Shown one piece after another: positions 27,840 through 36,771 of a DNA stretch of 64,000 bases. Position 1 is the first letter of the stretch, and every line of letters begins with the position of its first letter. A program made the translations under genes and the position numbers. The stretch is taken from the NCBI RefSeq assembly GCF_003855395.1, contig NZ_CP034015.1:2304001-2368000 (forward strand), in the 5' to 3' direction. The notes under the pieces were generated by a model that was not told the DNA's origin, ran no database searches, and saw only the letters and a list, made by a program, of their open reading frames with translations. This stretch comes from Shewanella livingstonensis. Lineage in GTDB: Bacteria; Pseudomonadota; Gammaproteobacteria; Enterobacterales; Shewanellaceae.

Positions 27840-29663
27840 ATGAAAGTAGTAAAGTGGTTATTAGCTATAATGCTAACTTTAGTGGTAGGTGTGACAGTCT
27901 ATCTAACAATGTTTTTCGATTTAAATAATTTCAAACCGCAAATCGTCGACGCCGTGAAAAAGCAAACTGGCCGCGATTTACACATCAGCCAAGATTTAAG
28001 CTGGAGCGTGTTTCCCTCGTTAGGGATCAAGCTTGGGGGTATTTCGCTGTCTAATCCAGATGGCTTTACGCCTGTTGCAATGCTTGATGTTAATGAGGCT
28101 ATTGCCAATGTGGCACTGATGCCATTGTTTAGCCAACAGATTGAAGTTGATTTATTAAAGCTTGACGGCTTAACCCTTAATTTAGTCACTCAAAAAGACG
28201 GTAAAACCAGTTTTGATGGATTGGCTGCAGACAGTACAGCAGACAAGCCAAAAACGACAGCCCCGAGCAACGCTAAAGATATGTCATTACAAACATTAGA
28301 TATTGGCGGTATTGAACTGACGAATACTAATATTAACCTCATTGATATAGCTAGCAATACTACGCAAACATTCAGTTTAAAGCGTTTTACTTTAGGTCAG
28401 TTCAGTCTAGGTCAATTCGCTGATTTTGCTTACGAATTTTCAGCAACACTACCTGATATGACGTTAGCATCATCTGGACAAGGTAAAATTAAAGTCGACC
28501 AAGCCTTAAAGAATATCACCATTAATGATTTTGTAATGGAACATAAAGCTCAAGGTGACAGTTTACCGGGTAAAGTGGTTAATGCAGATATTACCGCACA
28601 AATGACCATGGCATTAGATGCTAAAACAATTGATCTTCAATTAACTAAATTGGCTGCCATGGACTTAGCAGCAACTGGAGATATTACCGTTAACTATAGT
28701 AATAGCATTCCTAAAATTGCCATGAACCTAGATATTGGCGATATAGACGTAGATGCGCTATTACCACCCAAAGAAGGTAGGGCTGACAAGTCAGAAGTCA
28801 ATGCTGCAACAGGGCCAAGCCAAGAACCGGATCTATCGGCATTGAAGAGTATCGATTTAACCTTAAACTTATCGGCTAAATCAATTAAAGTCAGTAATTT
28901 ACTCACGCAAAATTGGCAAATGAAAATGGCCATTAATAAAGGCATATTGAACTTGTCGTCGCTTACTGCCGATTTGTACCAAGGTAAGCTAGCACTTAGC
29001 GCTAAGCTTGATGGTCGTAAAGCGATACCAACCTATCAGTTTGATAAAAAATTGACTGGCGTGCAAATTCGTCCGTTATTAACTGATGCGGTTGAAGTTG
29101 ATTTAATTTCTGGTACCGCAAACTTTGAAGTTAAAGGCAGTGGTAGCAGTTTGATCCCAGACAACCTTAAAAACAACCTCGATGCAGTGGGTAAGTTTGA
29201 AGTGGCTGATGGTTCGCTGTATGGCGTTAATATTCCACAGATGATCCGTAGTGCTCAGCAAAAATTGAAAGGTGACTTATCGGCTAATAGTAAAGAAGAG
29301 TTGAAAACCGACTTTACCAGTCTAACAGGCAGCTTTACGCTTAAAGACGCCGTTGTTAACAATCCTGATTTAGCGATGGCAGCACCGTTAATTCGATTAA
29401 AAGGTAAAGGCACGGCAAACATTGCAACAGAAGTGTTAGATTACACTCTAACGACCAGTGTAGTAGGTTCATTAGCGGGACAGGGCGACGCTGTTGATGA
29501 GTCACTTAAAGGTGTTGATATTCCGTTAACGATTAAAGGTACATTCCAAGAGCCTAAGTTTGGTATTGATACTAAAGCATTATTGGAAGGTCAGTTTAAA
29601 GATGAGGCTGATAAAGCCAAAGAAAAGCTAAAAGAAGGGTTGTTTAACAAGCTAGGTCTTTAG
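27840..29663 (+). CDS. asmA: AsmA family protein
   Basis: A 607-aa inner-membrane-anchored periplasmic protein of the AsmA/bridge-like lipid transfer group, linked to outer-membrane lipid homeostasis. One N-terminal helix (about residues 4-24) is followed by the family opening FDLNNFKPQIVDAVKKQTGRDLHI and then a long beta-rich groove-type domain. The C-terminal AsmA_2-like part has the VDLISGTANFEVKGSG and LKGVDIPLTIKGTFQEPKF segments. Length is close to E. coli AsmA (617 aa). GGAGG lies 5 nt before the ATG. It is downstream of the rraA-like gene. Which of the AsmA-like paralogues it corresponds to cannot be settled here. Confidence 0.85.
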   Translation: MKVVKWLLAIMLTLVVGVTVYLTMFFDLNNFKPQIVDAVKKQTGRDLHISQDLSWSVFPSLGIKLGGISLSNPDGFTPVAMLDVNEAIANVALMPLFSQQIEVDLLKLDGLTLNLVTQKDGKTSFDGLAADSTADKPKTTAPSNAKDMSLQTLDIGGIELTNTNINLIDIASNTTQTFSLKRFTLGQFSLGQFADFAYEFSATLPDMTLASSGQGKIKVDQALKNITINDFVMEHKAQGDSLPGKVVNADITAQMTMALDAKTIDLQLTKLAAMDLAATGDITVNYSNSIPKIAMNLDIGDIDVDALLPPKEGRADKSEVNAATGPSQEPDLSALKSIDLTLNLSAKSIKVSNLLTQNWQMKMAINKGILNLSSLTADLYQGKLALSAKLDGRKAIPTYQFDKKLTGVQIRPLLTDAVEVDLISGTANFEVKGSGSSLIPDNLKNNLDAVGKFEVADGSLYGVNIPQMIRSAQQKLKGDLSANSKEELKTDFTSLTGSFTLKDAVVNNPDLAMAAPLIRLKGKGTANIATEVLDYTLTTSVVGSLAGQGDAVDESLKGVDIPLTIKGTFQEPKFGIDTKALLEGQFKDEADKAKEKLKEGLFNKLGL

Positions 29664-29679
29664 TTCATCATCTTTGATA

Positions 29680-29716
29680 AAGGTTGTAGCTTATTGGTAA
29701 TCAATACTACAGCCTT
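29680..29716 (+). terminator. Probable first terminator hairpin after asmA
   Basis: AAGGTTGTAG and CTACAGCCTT form a 10-bp stem with one G-U pair, and a smaller ATTG/CAAT stem forms inside the loop. Only a short T-rich sequence follows, so it is a weaker terminator than the one at 29862-29897. Confidence 0.5.
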
Positions 29717-29861
29717 ATTCAACATTTCAATAATGGATGATTAGGCTGACGATGTACAATTGGTTATATCATCAAGCAGATGTAATCGCACCCTATAGAG
29801 CTTAATAGCGTAATTGAATGTAGTGAACAAATGAGCTTTTATCTGCTTTAATCTTAAGTAT

Positions 29862-29897
29862 AAAAAAACGGACAAGTGATGACTTGTCCGTTTTTTT
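29862..29897. terminator. Bidirectional rho-independent terminator between asmA and mltD
   Basis: A7 then CGGACAAGT, a GATG loop, ACTTGTCCG and T7: a perfectly symmetric hairpin that works on both strands between two convergent genes. It sits in the 320-bp convergent gap 29664-29983, which holds no gene. Confidence 0.95.
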
Positions 29898-29983
29898 ATA
29901 ACCTGAAATCAGCGCTATGGTGAATACTCATCAGCACAACAATCCATTTATTATCAGAATCATCGTCTCATGAGCTAAATTGC

Positions 29984-31537
29984 TTAGCTATTGGTCATAA
30001 TCAGTTTTAATATCTGGCCAGGTTGAATTAACTTACTGTTTTGTAGACTGTTCCATTCAATTAGCTCTGCAACAGTTACCTTGTACTTTAACGCGATACG
30101 CGCTAAAGAATCACCTGATTGAACACGATAGTTGACAGTTTTCTCATTGCTGGCGGCACTTACGGCCATTTCGTTAGGATAAATAACTAAGTTTTTACCT
30201 ACCGATAATGTTGCTTGTTTCTTAAGGTTATTCCACTTCATTAATTGCGCCACACTCACTTGTTGTGACTGGGCTATTTTCCATAATGAGTCGCCGGATT
30301 TAATCGTATAACTCTGTTTATTCGAGCTCGACTTAACGACTGCTCTACGTGCAAGAACCTGGTCTGCGGTCATAGTGGCTAAATCTGGATCTTTGGCCGC
30401 GACAGGAATAATTAAGAACCTACCGGCAATAATATTGTTGCCTTTAATGCCGTTACTGCTTCGAATTAATATTGCGGTTGTTTCAAATTGATCCGCAATT
30501 TTACCGATGCTGTCACCAGACTTGATTTTATAGCGAACCCAGTTAATACGAGAATCTGGCTCTATAGTAGCTAATGAGCGTTTAAAGCTTGCAGCCTTGT
30601 CGCTAGGCACAACTAAATGATGGGGCCCTTGTGGAGCTGTTGCCCAACGCTTTAAACCTGGATTAATCGCCTTTAAGTCTACGATATCAATCTGCGCCAA
30701 ATCTGCTGCTAGGGTGATATCTAGTTGAGTTTCAATATTAACAACTTCAATCTGTGGCGTATTGTCGATAGGCGTTAACGTAATACCATATTTATCGGCA
30801 TGCTTAATTACATCGGCTAATGCTAATAATTGTGGCACATAGTGCGCGGTTTCTTTTGGTAGTGATAACGACCAAAAGTCAGTTGATTTTCCACGAGCTT
30901 GATTATGCTTAATAGCATTTAAAATTCGACCTTCGCCTGAATTATATGCGGCAATAGTATACAACCAGTTTTGATCCATTTTAGGATACAAGTACTGCAT
31001 TAAATCTAATGCGCCTTTGGTTGATGAGGCTACATCGCGGCGACCGTCATACCACCAATTGGTTTTTACGCCAAAAGATAATGCGGTTGGTGGGGTTAAC
31101 TGCCATAGGCCAGAGGCATCACCGCTTGAATAGGCTAGTGGATCAAAACCACTTTCAACAATGGGTAACAAAGCCAGTTCGATTGGTAGATTTCGCTTTT
31201 CGAGTTGCTCAACAATATAGTATAAAAACGGGCTGGCACGTTGAGTCACTATTTCTAAATGCTTTGGGTTATCGATATACCATTGTCGATACTGGGCAAC
31301 CAATGCATTGTCTATAATTGGCAGATGCATTTGATTGCTGATCCGCAGCCATAAGTTATTCACTTCGGCAACTTGTACTTCTATTTCATCAAGTGTCACC
31401 GTTGGCGATTTTTTGCTTTTAGCTTTAAAGGCGACGGTTTGTTGATCAATGTCTGTTTGTGGGGCTGTAGTTTGAAGGGTCTGACACCCCGTTATTGCCA
31501 GTAAGCTACCGGCAACAATCAATAAGTTTGCTTTCAT
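29984..31537 (-). CDS. mltD: Membrane-bound lytic murein transglycosylase D with three LysM domains
   Basis: A 517-aa lipoprotein that cleaves the MurNAc-GlcNAc bond of peptidoglycan to give 1,6-anhydro ends. The lipobox is ITGC (Cys18). The SLT domain (about 90-230) has the catalytic glutamate E128 in PIVESGFDP, then GLWQLTP and the YNSGEGR motif. Three LysM repeats follow at about 338-382, 412-456 and 467-512 (each beginning xIKSGDS- or VQSGDS-like). The ATG at 31537 is chosen because the lipoprotein signal then has normal length; an in-frame GTG at 31549 overlaps the GAGGAA ribosome-binding site. gloB lies upstream on the same strand, as in E. coli. Confidence 0.95.
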   Translation of the reverse strand: MKANLLIVAGSLLAITGCQTLQTTAPQTDIDQQTVAFKAKSKKSPTVTLDEIEVQVAEVNNLWLRISNQMHLPIIDNALVAQYRQWYIDNPKHLEIVTQRASPFLYYIVEQLEKRNLPIELALLPIVESGFDPLAYSSGDASGLWQLTPPTALSFGVKTNWWYDGRRDVASSTKGALDLMQYLYPKMDQNWLYTIAAYNSGEGRILNAIKHNQARGKSTDFWSLSLPKETAHYVPQLLALADVIKHADKYGITLTPIDNTPQIEVVNIETQLDITLAADLAQIDIVDLKAINPGLKRWATAPQGPHHLVVPSDKAASFKRSLATIEPDSRINWVRYKIKSGDSIGKIADQFETTAILIRSSNGIKGNNIIAGRFLIIPVAAKDPDLATMTADQVLARRAVVKSSSNKQSYTIKSGDSLWKIAQSQQVSVAQLMKWNNLKKQATLSVGKNLVIYPNEMAVSAASNEKTVNYRVQSGDSLARIALKYKVTVAELIEWNSLQNSKLIQPGQILKLIMTNS

Positions 31538-31689
31538 TTGAAGATACACTTCCTCAAGTTCTCAGGGCGTTAAAATAAAGGGTCGAACATACCAAGTGCC
31601 TATGAGACTCTTTTGGTCATGCTTTAGTTCAGTTTGGCATTGTAGATTAAATTATTTGGCTTGTCTTATTAAAGTGTTTTCATGTTAAT

Positions 31690-32475
31690 CTAGAATTGAT
31701 CTTTCCATTGCCTTAACAGTGTAAACGTTTGAATTTCATCGATATTAGTTTTGTTGTATTCGGTTGAAATTGCGACTTGAGTCTCATTTAAATGACAACG
31801 TAGGAATGGGTTTATGGCTTTTTCAGTAGCGATTGTGCTAGGGATTGTGGGTTTGTTTTGTGAGCGTAATTGGTCGACTTTATTGGCATAATCAATTAAC
31901 TGTAAATTATTTGGCGTTACGTGTAAGGCAAAGTTGAGGTTGGATCTGGTATATTCATGAGCACAAAAAACTTGGGTTGTATCTGGCAAATTTGCCAACA
32001 TAGTCAGTGATTGCAACATTTGCTCCGGGGTTCCTTCAAATAAACGTCCACATCCGCCACTAAATAGGGTGTCGCCACAAAATAGTTTATCGTCAATATA
32101 ATAAGCAATATGGCCTAAAGTATGCCCCGGAACGGCCATGACTTGGGTCAGTCCTAAGTGTGGCATATCGATGCTTAGCGTCGATGTGGTTGCCACTGTC
32201 AATGGCTGGGTTAATCCATCGATACTTTCGTTACTAGGACCATAAACAGTAAGATTATTATTGAAGTGTTGTTGCAGTTGTTTTATACCGCCAATGTGGT
32301 CACTGTGATGATGAGTAATAAGTATACCCACTAGATTAAGCTCAGTAGTGGCTAAATAATCGATAACACTTTGGCCACAACCAGGATCAACCACATAAGC
32401 ATTAAGGTTGTTTTTTTGATGAATTAACCAAAGATAGTTGTCATTAAAAGCTGGAATGGTATGAACGTTAAGCAT
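31690..32475 (-). CDS. gloB: Hydroxyacylglutathione hydrolase (glyoxalase II)
   Basis: Metallo-beta-lactamase-fold thioesterase that hydrolyses S-lactoylglutathione in methylglyoxal detoxification. The 261 aa include the metal-binding T-H55-H56-H57-S-D59-H60 motif, VPGHTLGH with the next ligand, and FCGDTLFSGGCGRLFEGT with the bridging Asp. The C-terminal glutathione-binding segment (AINPFLRC) is present. It is divergent from the yafS-like gene, the order seen in E. coli. Confidence 0.95.
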   Translation of the reverse strand: MLNVHTIPAFNDNYLWLIHQKNNLNAYVVDPGCGQSVIDYLATTELNLVGILITHHHSDHIGGIKQLQQHFNNNLTVYGPSNESIDGLTQPLTVATTSTLSIDMPHLGLTQVMAVPGHTLGHIAYYIDDKLFCGDTLFSGGCGRLFEGTPEQMLQSLTMLANLPDTTQVFCAHEYTRSNLNFALHVTPNNLQLIDYANKVDQLRSQNKPTIPSTIATEKAINPFLRCHLNETQVAISTEYNKTNIDEIQTFTLLRQWKDQF

Positions 32476-32647
32476 AATCTGACTCGAGTGATGATTGACT
32501 ATCTGTTAGGGTAACGGATATTGTTTAATAACTTCAAGTAAAGTCATACTAAAAGTATCAATTATGGTTAGCTGAAAATGAAATAGGTTATGGTAAAGTT
32601 GCAGTAGTTGATATGACATTTTTGCACAGTAAACGTTGGCGGGCTTC

Positions 32648-33427
32648 ATGTTAAAACCCCTTATTTGGCAAGACTTACCTTTTGGTGAGTTACTGCAAAC
32701 CGAAATAGAAGCAAAATTAGCGCCTTGGTGGCCGCGTATATTTGGCTATCATTTACTTAAAGTCGGGGCGTTAAGTGGTCAATTAAACAGTTTACATTGC
32801 AGCATAGCTCGACATTTTTGTGTTTATGATGCTCTAGAGGCCTGTATTCAGGCCGATCCTCATCATTTACCGATACAGCAGAGTGCTATTGATGCGGTGT
32901 TAAGTTGTTTTTTACTTGAATTTGAATCAGATCCTTACCAAATTTTACGCGAGTTCGATCGCGTCCTTATTAGTAGTGGTTATATATTTATTGTCGGTTT
33001 TAACCCGGTAAGTCCCGCTTTTATAGGTAAAATATTACCCAAGTACCAAACTCAACCACCTTGGAATGGGCAGTTTTTTATGCCATCAAGAGTAAAAGAT
33101 TGGCTTGGATTACTGGGTTATCAAGTGTTAGCTGACGAACGTTTAATGTACCATTCATTATTAGGTCAAAGCGTTACTAACCGTGGTCATAAAGCCAACC
33201 AATCTCAACACACTCCTTTTTGGCAAAAAAGTATTGCTAATTGGCTGCCGAGTACGGGCAGTGTCTATTTAATTGTGGCTCGAAAAATGACTATACCGCT
33301 TACGCCGATAAAAGATAAATCAAAACTAAAAGCGCCTAATTGGTCAACCGCACCCACAGCAGGCCGTTCTGGATTAACTCAAACTCAGCGTGTTGAAAGC
33401 CAAATATTGAAGTCTACAAAATCATAA
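32648..33427 (+). CDS. YafS-like class I SAM methyltransferase-fold protein
   Basis: A 259-aa cytoplasmic protein similar in pattern to E. coli YafS, which also lies between gloB and rnhA. Shared features are the N-terminal WQDLPFGELLQ and WWPRIFGYHLLKVG, a central AIDAVLSCFLLEFESDPYQILREFDRVL, and IFIVGFNPVSPA. The SAM-binding glycine loop of motif I (normally GxGxG) is not clear; the segment LKVGALSGQL has only part of it, so activity is unproven. The ATG at 32648 replaces an in-frame TTG four codons earlier. The basic C-terminal tail (about 225-259) is probably disordered. Its substrate is unknown. Confidence 0.85.
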   Translation: MLKPLIWQDLPFGELLQTEIEAKLAPWWPRIFGYHLLKVGALSGQLNSLHCSIARHFCVYDALEACIQADPHHLPIQQSAIDAVLSCFLLEFESDPYQILREFDRVLISSGYIFIVGFNPVSPAFIGKILPKYQTQPPWNGQFFMPSRVKDWLGLLGYQVLADERLMYHSLLGQSVTNRGHKANQSQHTPFWQKSIANWLPSTGSVYLIVARKMTIPLTPIKDKSKLKAPNWSTAPTAGRSGLTQTQRVESQILKSTKS

Positions 33428-33453
33428 ATGGGTAATCGTAGTCGGGTAATTAA

Positions 33454-33927
33454 TTATTCTGGCTTATAACCCGTATCGACTTGTTGCGGTTTCGCTTCGG
33501 CTGCTTTTCGAGCCAATACGTCACAACGTTCATTTTCAATATGGCCTGCATGGCCTTTTACCCAGTGCCAGTCAATCTTGTGTGATTGACTTACTGTATC
33601 TAAACGCTTCCATAAATCGACATTTTTTACTGGTTGTTTGGTTGAGGTAATCCAACCCTTTTTCTTCCAGCCATGGATCCACGTCATAATGCCTTGGCGC
33701 ATGTACTGACTATCACTGGTTAAAATGATGTTACAGGGTTCATGTAAGGCTTCTAATGCAATAATCGGCGCCAAAAGCTCCATGCGATTATTGGTCGTTA
33801 ATAAGAATCCATCAGCCATTTCATGCTGCTGATGTTTATATTTCATTACCACACCATAACCACCAGGTCCGGGATTTCCTAAGCAAGAGCCATCAGTAAA
33901 GATATACAGCTGTTTGAGTTCGGCCAT
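33454..33927 (-). CDS. rnhA: Ribonuclease HI
   Basis: Endonuclease that degrades the RNA of RNA-DNA hybrids, removing primers and R-loops. The 157 aa (155 in E. coli) carry all four catalytic acids, D12, E50, D72 and D136, each offset by two from E. coli D10/E48/D70/D134, plus the [15 protein letters not shown] handle. The ATG at 33927 was chosen because a further 17 upstream codons have no family match. It is divergent from dnaQ across 77 bp, the arrangement conserved in enterics, so the promoters overlap closely. Confidence 0.96.
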   Translation of the reverse strand: MAELKQLYIFTDGSCLGNPGPGGYGVVMKYKHQQHEMADGFLLTTNNRMELLAPIIALEALHEPCNIILTSDSQYMRQGIMTWIHGWKKKGWITSTKQPVKNVDLWKRLDTVSQSHKIDWHWVKGHAGHIENERCDVLARKAAEAKPQQVDTGYKPE

Positions 33928-34004
33928 CAAGTTGTTACCATAGCTAAATATTGGCGCCAGTATACTCAATTTATACAAGGGCGAGAGTTGAATGAGTAAA
34001 AAAT

Positions 34005-34733
34005 ATGAACATTATTTCTAGTGCAAGTCGTCAAGTCATTCTCGATACCGAAACAACCGGTATGAACCAAGCTGGTGGACCCATTTATGTGGGTCATCGG
34101 ATTATTGAAATTGGTTGTGTTGAAGTCATTAATCGTCGTTTAACAGGCCGAACATATCATCAATATATTAATCCTGGTCAAGCGATTGATGAAGAAGCTA
34201 TTCAAGTTCACGGTATTACCGATGACCGCGTTGCTAATGAGCCGCGCTTTCACCAAATAGCCAAAGATTTTATCGATTTTATTGATGGCGCCGAAATTGT
34301 CGCGCACAACGCTAATTTCGACGTGAGCTTTATGGATCATGAGTTTTCAAAGCTCAATCCTATTGGTCCAAAAACTAAAGATTTTTGTACTGTTTTAGAC
34401 AGTTTGGCCATTGCCAAACGTCTGCATCCAGGCCAAAAAAACAATCTAGATGCATTGTGTAGACGTTATGGTATCGATAATGGTCGGCGTACTTACCATG
34501 GCGCATTACTCGATGCGGAAATTCTCGCTGATGTTTATTTAATCATGACCGGTGGACAAATTAAGTTTAATTTGTCCAATGAAAAAGCGGGTCAAGAAGG
34601 AGGCGGGATAAAAAAAATCGACCCTGCGGCGTTTAATCTTAAAGTCGTTGGTGCATCTGCCGATGAAATACTATTACACGAACAACGACTTGACCTCATT
34701 GCGAAGTCAGGTAAATGTCTCTGGAGAGGGTAA
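34005..34733 (+). CDS. dnaQ: DNA polymerase III epsilon subunit (3'-5' proofreading exonuclease)
   Basis: Proofreading subunit of the replicative polymerase core. The 242 aa contain Exo I D14-T-E16-T-T-G, Exo II with D106 in HNANFDVSF, and Exo III with H165 and D170 in YHGALLDAE, matching E. coli D12/E14, D103, H162/D167. A C-terminal segment ending in CLWRG, as in E. coli, binds the alpha subunit. A ten-codon overlapping frame (ATG at 33992) begins just upstream of the ATG and stops inside dnaQ. The TIGR03503 gene follows after 10 bp. Confidence 0.96.
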   Translation: MNIISSASRQVILDTETTGMNQAGGPIYVGHRIIEIGCVEVINRRLTGRTYHQYINPGQAIDEEAIQVHGITDDRVANEPRFHQIAKDFIDFIDGAEIVAHNANFDVSFMDHEFSKLNPIGPKTKDFCTVLDSLAIAKRLHPGQKNNLDALCRRYGIDNGRRTYHGALLDAEILADVYLIMTGGQIKFNLSNEKAGQEGGGIKKIDPAAFNLKVVGASADEILLHEQRLDLIAKSGKCLWRG

Positions 34734-34743
34734 ACCAACCTTT

Positions 34744-36081
34744 ATGAGTGCTACTCGCGCCGGTTATCTTGTTATTCCATGTTTATTATTGCTGAGTCTT
34801 ATCTTAGCTTGGCAACCTAATGCCCAGGGTGCAACGGTCAATGCATCGCAAGCAGCAGAACTTAAAAATCGTTTCCGAATCGATCATATGGTTGATAATC
34901 TCACTTTAGTGATCCAACGAAGCTATGGTTCAGCCCCTGTGGTGGTTATTTTACCTGATGGCAGTAAATGGTATTCAACTCGTCATCCTCAAACCGTAAA
35001 GTGGGTCGACGGTATTGCTGCCGATATGATTTATATCGACAATCCGATGCCTGGTCCTTGGCAGTTATTAGGCAGCGTGGTCGAAGGCTCTACTATTCAA
35101 AAAATATCTGCATTAGATATTGCAGTGCAACCTTTACCTCAACCTCTTTATCAAGGAGAAAGGCTCAAGGTAACCGCAAAACTACTTGGTGATAATTTAA
35201 CCATGAGAATGCCGGGTTTAGAGTATATGGTGGAGTGGACGGCTCGTTTTACCAGTGAGCATCTTGCTGGTGATGATAATTTTGCAACGGGGACTATCAT
35301 TGTTGGTGCATATAAAGACAACGGTGAATTGTTGGACGAAGCTCCTGACGATGGCATTTTTACTGGCAGCCATAATTTGAAACAACCGACTGGCCATTAT
35401 GTGTTGAATGTTATAGCCCGAAATAATGTATTTGAGCGTGAATATGTGATGCCTTTTGAGCTTTCTCCTCAACCTATAACCGTTAAAATGGTACCTAACA
35501 GCGACCCACTAAAGGAAATCTGGCAGATTCAATTAACGGTAGATGATTCAGTGGTAGTGCTAGCACAAACTCATTTTGAGTTTGAATTAGTTGGGCCTGC
35601 GGGTTTATCTCTGCCCTTAACGCTGCAAACGATGACTCGTGCTGAACAAATTTTATATTTACCCAAAGTGACCGAGTTTGGCAGTTATCGTATCAAAGGC
35701 GATGTGTTTTCTACAACTGTTGATGGTCGTGAAATTGTCTTAAATTTACCAGAAATGTTTTTTAATTTGGTTGAACCTCCGGCTCCGGGTCCTACCCTTG
35801 AAGAACTTGCGGCTAAAGCAGCCATTCAAGCTGTACTTGAAGAGCAAGTGGCCAAAGATAATGCCATGTTTTGGATTATTACCATTAACGGGGTACTTTT
35901 TTTAGTCGGCATTGTTGGTTTGGTGGTCTGGCGTAAAAAACAGACATTGGCAAAAGCGATGGCTGCTGCGGAAGAAAGATTAAAGCAAAATCCAGTGAAT
36001 GAAGAAAAGCCTAAAGACAGTATTCTTGAAAGCGTCGATTTAGATGATATTGATCTGAGTATGCCAGACGATAAAAGCTAA
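34744..36081 (+). CDS. TIGR03503 family single-pass membrane protein
   Basis: A 445-aa exported protein of unknown function that I associate with the TIGR03503 family of Shewanella and Vibrio. The signal peptide covers about residues 1-30 (MSATRAGYLV start, cleavage near AQG-ATV). The large extracytoplasmic part has beta-rich, immunoglobulin-like or VWA-associated segments (VVVILPDGSKWYST, MPGPWQLLGSVVEGS, DDGIFTGSHNL). One transmembrane helix near 375-397 (ending VVWRKK) leads to a short acidic cytoplasmic tail. ATG 34744 is preferred because the signal peptide starts there; upstream in-frame codons overlap dnaQ. Its link to replication is positional only. Confidence 0.75.
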   Translation: MSATRAGYLVIPCLLLLSLILAWQPNAQGATVNASQAAELKNRFRIDHMVDNLTLVIQRSYGSAPVVVILPDGSKWYSTRHPQTVKWVDGIAADMIYIDNPMPGPWQLLGSVVEGSTIQKISALDIAVQPLPQPLYQGERLKVTAKLLGDNLTMRMPGLEYMVEWTARFTSEHLAGDDNFATGTIIVGAYKDNGELLDEAPDDGIFTGSHNLKQPTGHYVLNVIARNNVFEREYVMPFELSPQPITVKMVPNSDPLKEIWQIQLTVDDSVVVLAQTHFEFELVGPAGLSLPLTLQTMTRAEQILYLPKVTEFGSYRIKGDVFSTTVDGREIVLNLPEMFFNLVEPPAPGPTLEELAAKAAIQAVLEEQVAKDNAMFWIITINGVLFLVGIVGLVVWRKKQTLAKAMAAAEERLKQNPVNEEKPKDSILESVDLDDIDLSMPDDKS

Positions 36082-36164
36082 TTCATTGAGAACTATTCTT
36101 TGTATACGTAACTTTTCCGCTGAGTGTTTTTTAGTCAAATGAACTAAAGCAATTAAAAAAATAG

Positions 36165-36193
36165 TTGACGATTAATTCTGACAACTTTATTAT
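36165..36193 (+). promoter_or_regulatory. Sigma-70 promoter upstream of tRNA-Asp
   Basis: TTGACG, exactly 17 bp, then TATTAT. This is a near-consensus promoter and the best in the 302-bp gap between the TIGR03503 gene and the tRNA. It would give a leader of about 185 nt before the tRNA. A second weaker candidate lies closer (TTGTAT at 36342-36347, then an AT-rich -10 near 36365). Confidence 0.65.
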
Positions 36194-36383
36194 TTACCGC
36201 ACTTAAGTACAGTTGATGTGCCGTTTTTCTTAACACTTTATGAGCGTTGATAAAATAGTATTGTTTACTTAAGATACCTTTGAATAGCGTGAAGTTAATT
36301 TCTTAAGCGACTGTTTATATTTAGAAAAACTAACCACGGTATTGTATACTTGTTAGTTTTGCTAAGTATATACAAACCGTTTT

Positions 36384-36460
36384 GGAGCGGTAGTTCAGTT
36401 GGTTAGAATACCGGCCTGTCACGCCGGGGGTCGCGGGTTCGAGTCCCGTCCGCTCCGCCA
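36384..36460 (+). tRNA. tRNA-Asp (anticodon GTC)
   Basis: A 77-nt cloverleaf: acceptor GGAGCGG pairs with CCGCTCC, the anticodon stem CCGGC/GCCGG presents CTGTCAC with GTC, and the T arm has GGTTCGAGTCC. The CCA end is encoded. It decodes GAC and GAU. A strong terminator follows 14 nt later. Confidence 0.97.
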
Positions 36461-36473
36461 AAATAAGACTAAG

Positions 36474-36501
36474 GCCTCTACAGCAATGTAGAGGCTTTTT
36501 T
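36474..36501 (+). terminator. Rho-independent terminator of tRNA-Asp (copy 1)
   Basis: GCCTCTACA pairs with TGTAGAGGC around GCAA, followed by T6. A near-copy of this hairpin lies at 36669-36698. Confidence 0.93.
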
Positions 36502-36771
36502 CGTTTACAAATCTATCTAGGTGATAATTTCTTATTACTAATAATGTTCACATTGTTTGCCATTAACCTTTTGTATGGCCTTATTTGATGGCTCACTAAA
36601 ACCACCATATCACGTGGGCGAACGCGAGTTCATTCTTTTCAATATCACATCAATTTTGCCAATGTAATAAAAGCCTCTACGGCAATGTAGAGGCTTTTAT
36701 TCATGTAAAACCAACAACGATGTTGTTTACATTAGCTGTACTTGTTGTTGTCGAGCATTGATTGGTTAGCA
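36502..36771. other. Gap after tRNA-Asp holding a second copy of its terminator
   Basis: About 270 bp without a gene. At 36669-36698 AAAAGCCTCTAC and GTAGAGGCTTTT enclose GGCAAT, sharing the stem and loop of the tRNA-Asp terminator. Upstream of it, near 36619-36638, a GCGAACGCGAGTTCA-type segment loosely recalls a tRNA T arm. The simplest reading is a tandem tRNA-Asp duplication whose second tRNA has decayed; this is inference. On the minus strand the second hairpin would also serve as terminator for the TonB receptor gene. Confidence 0.6.
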
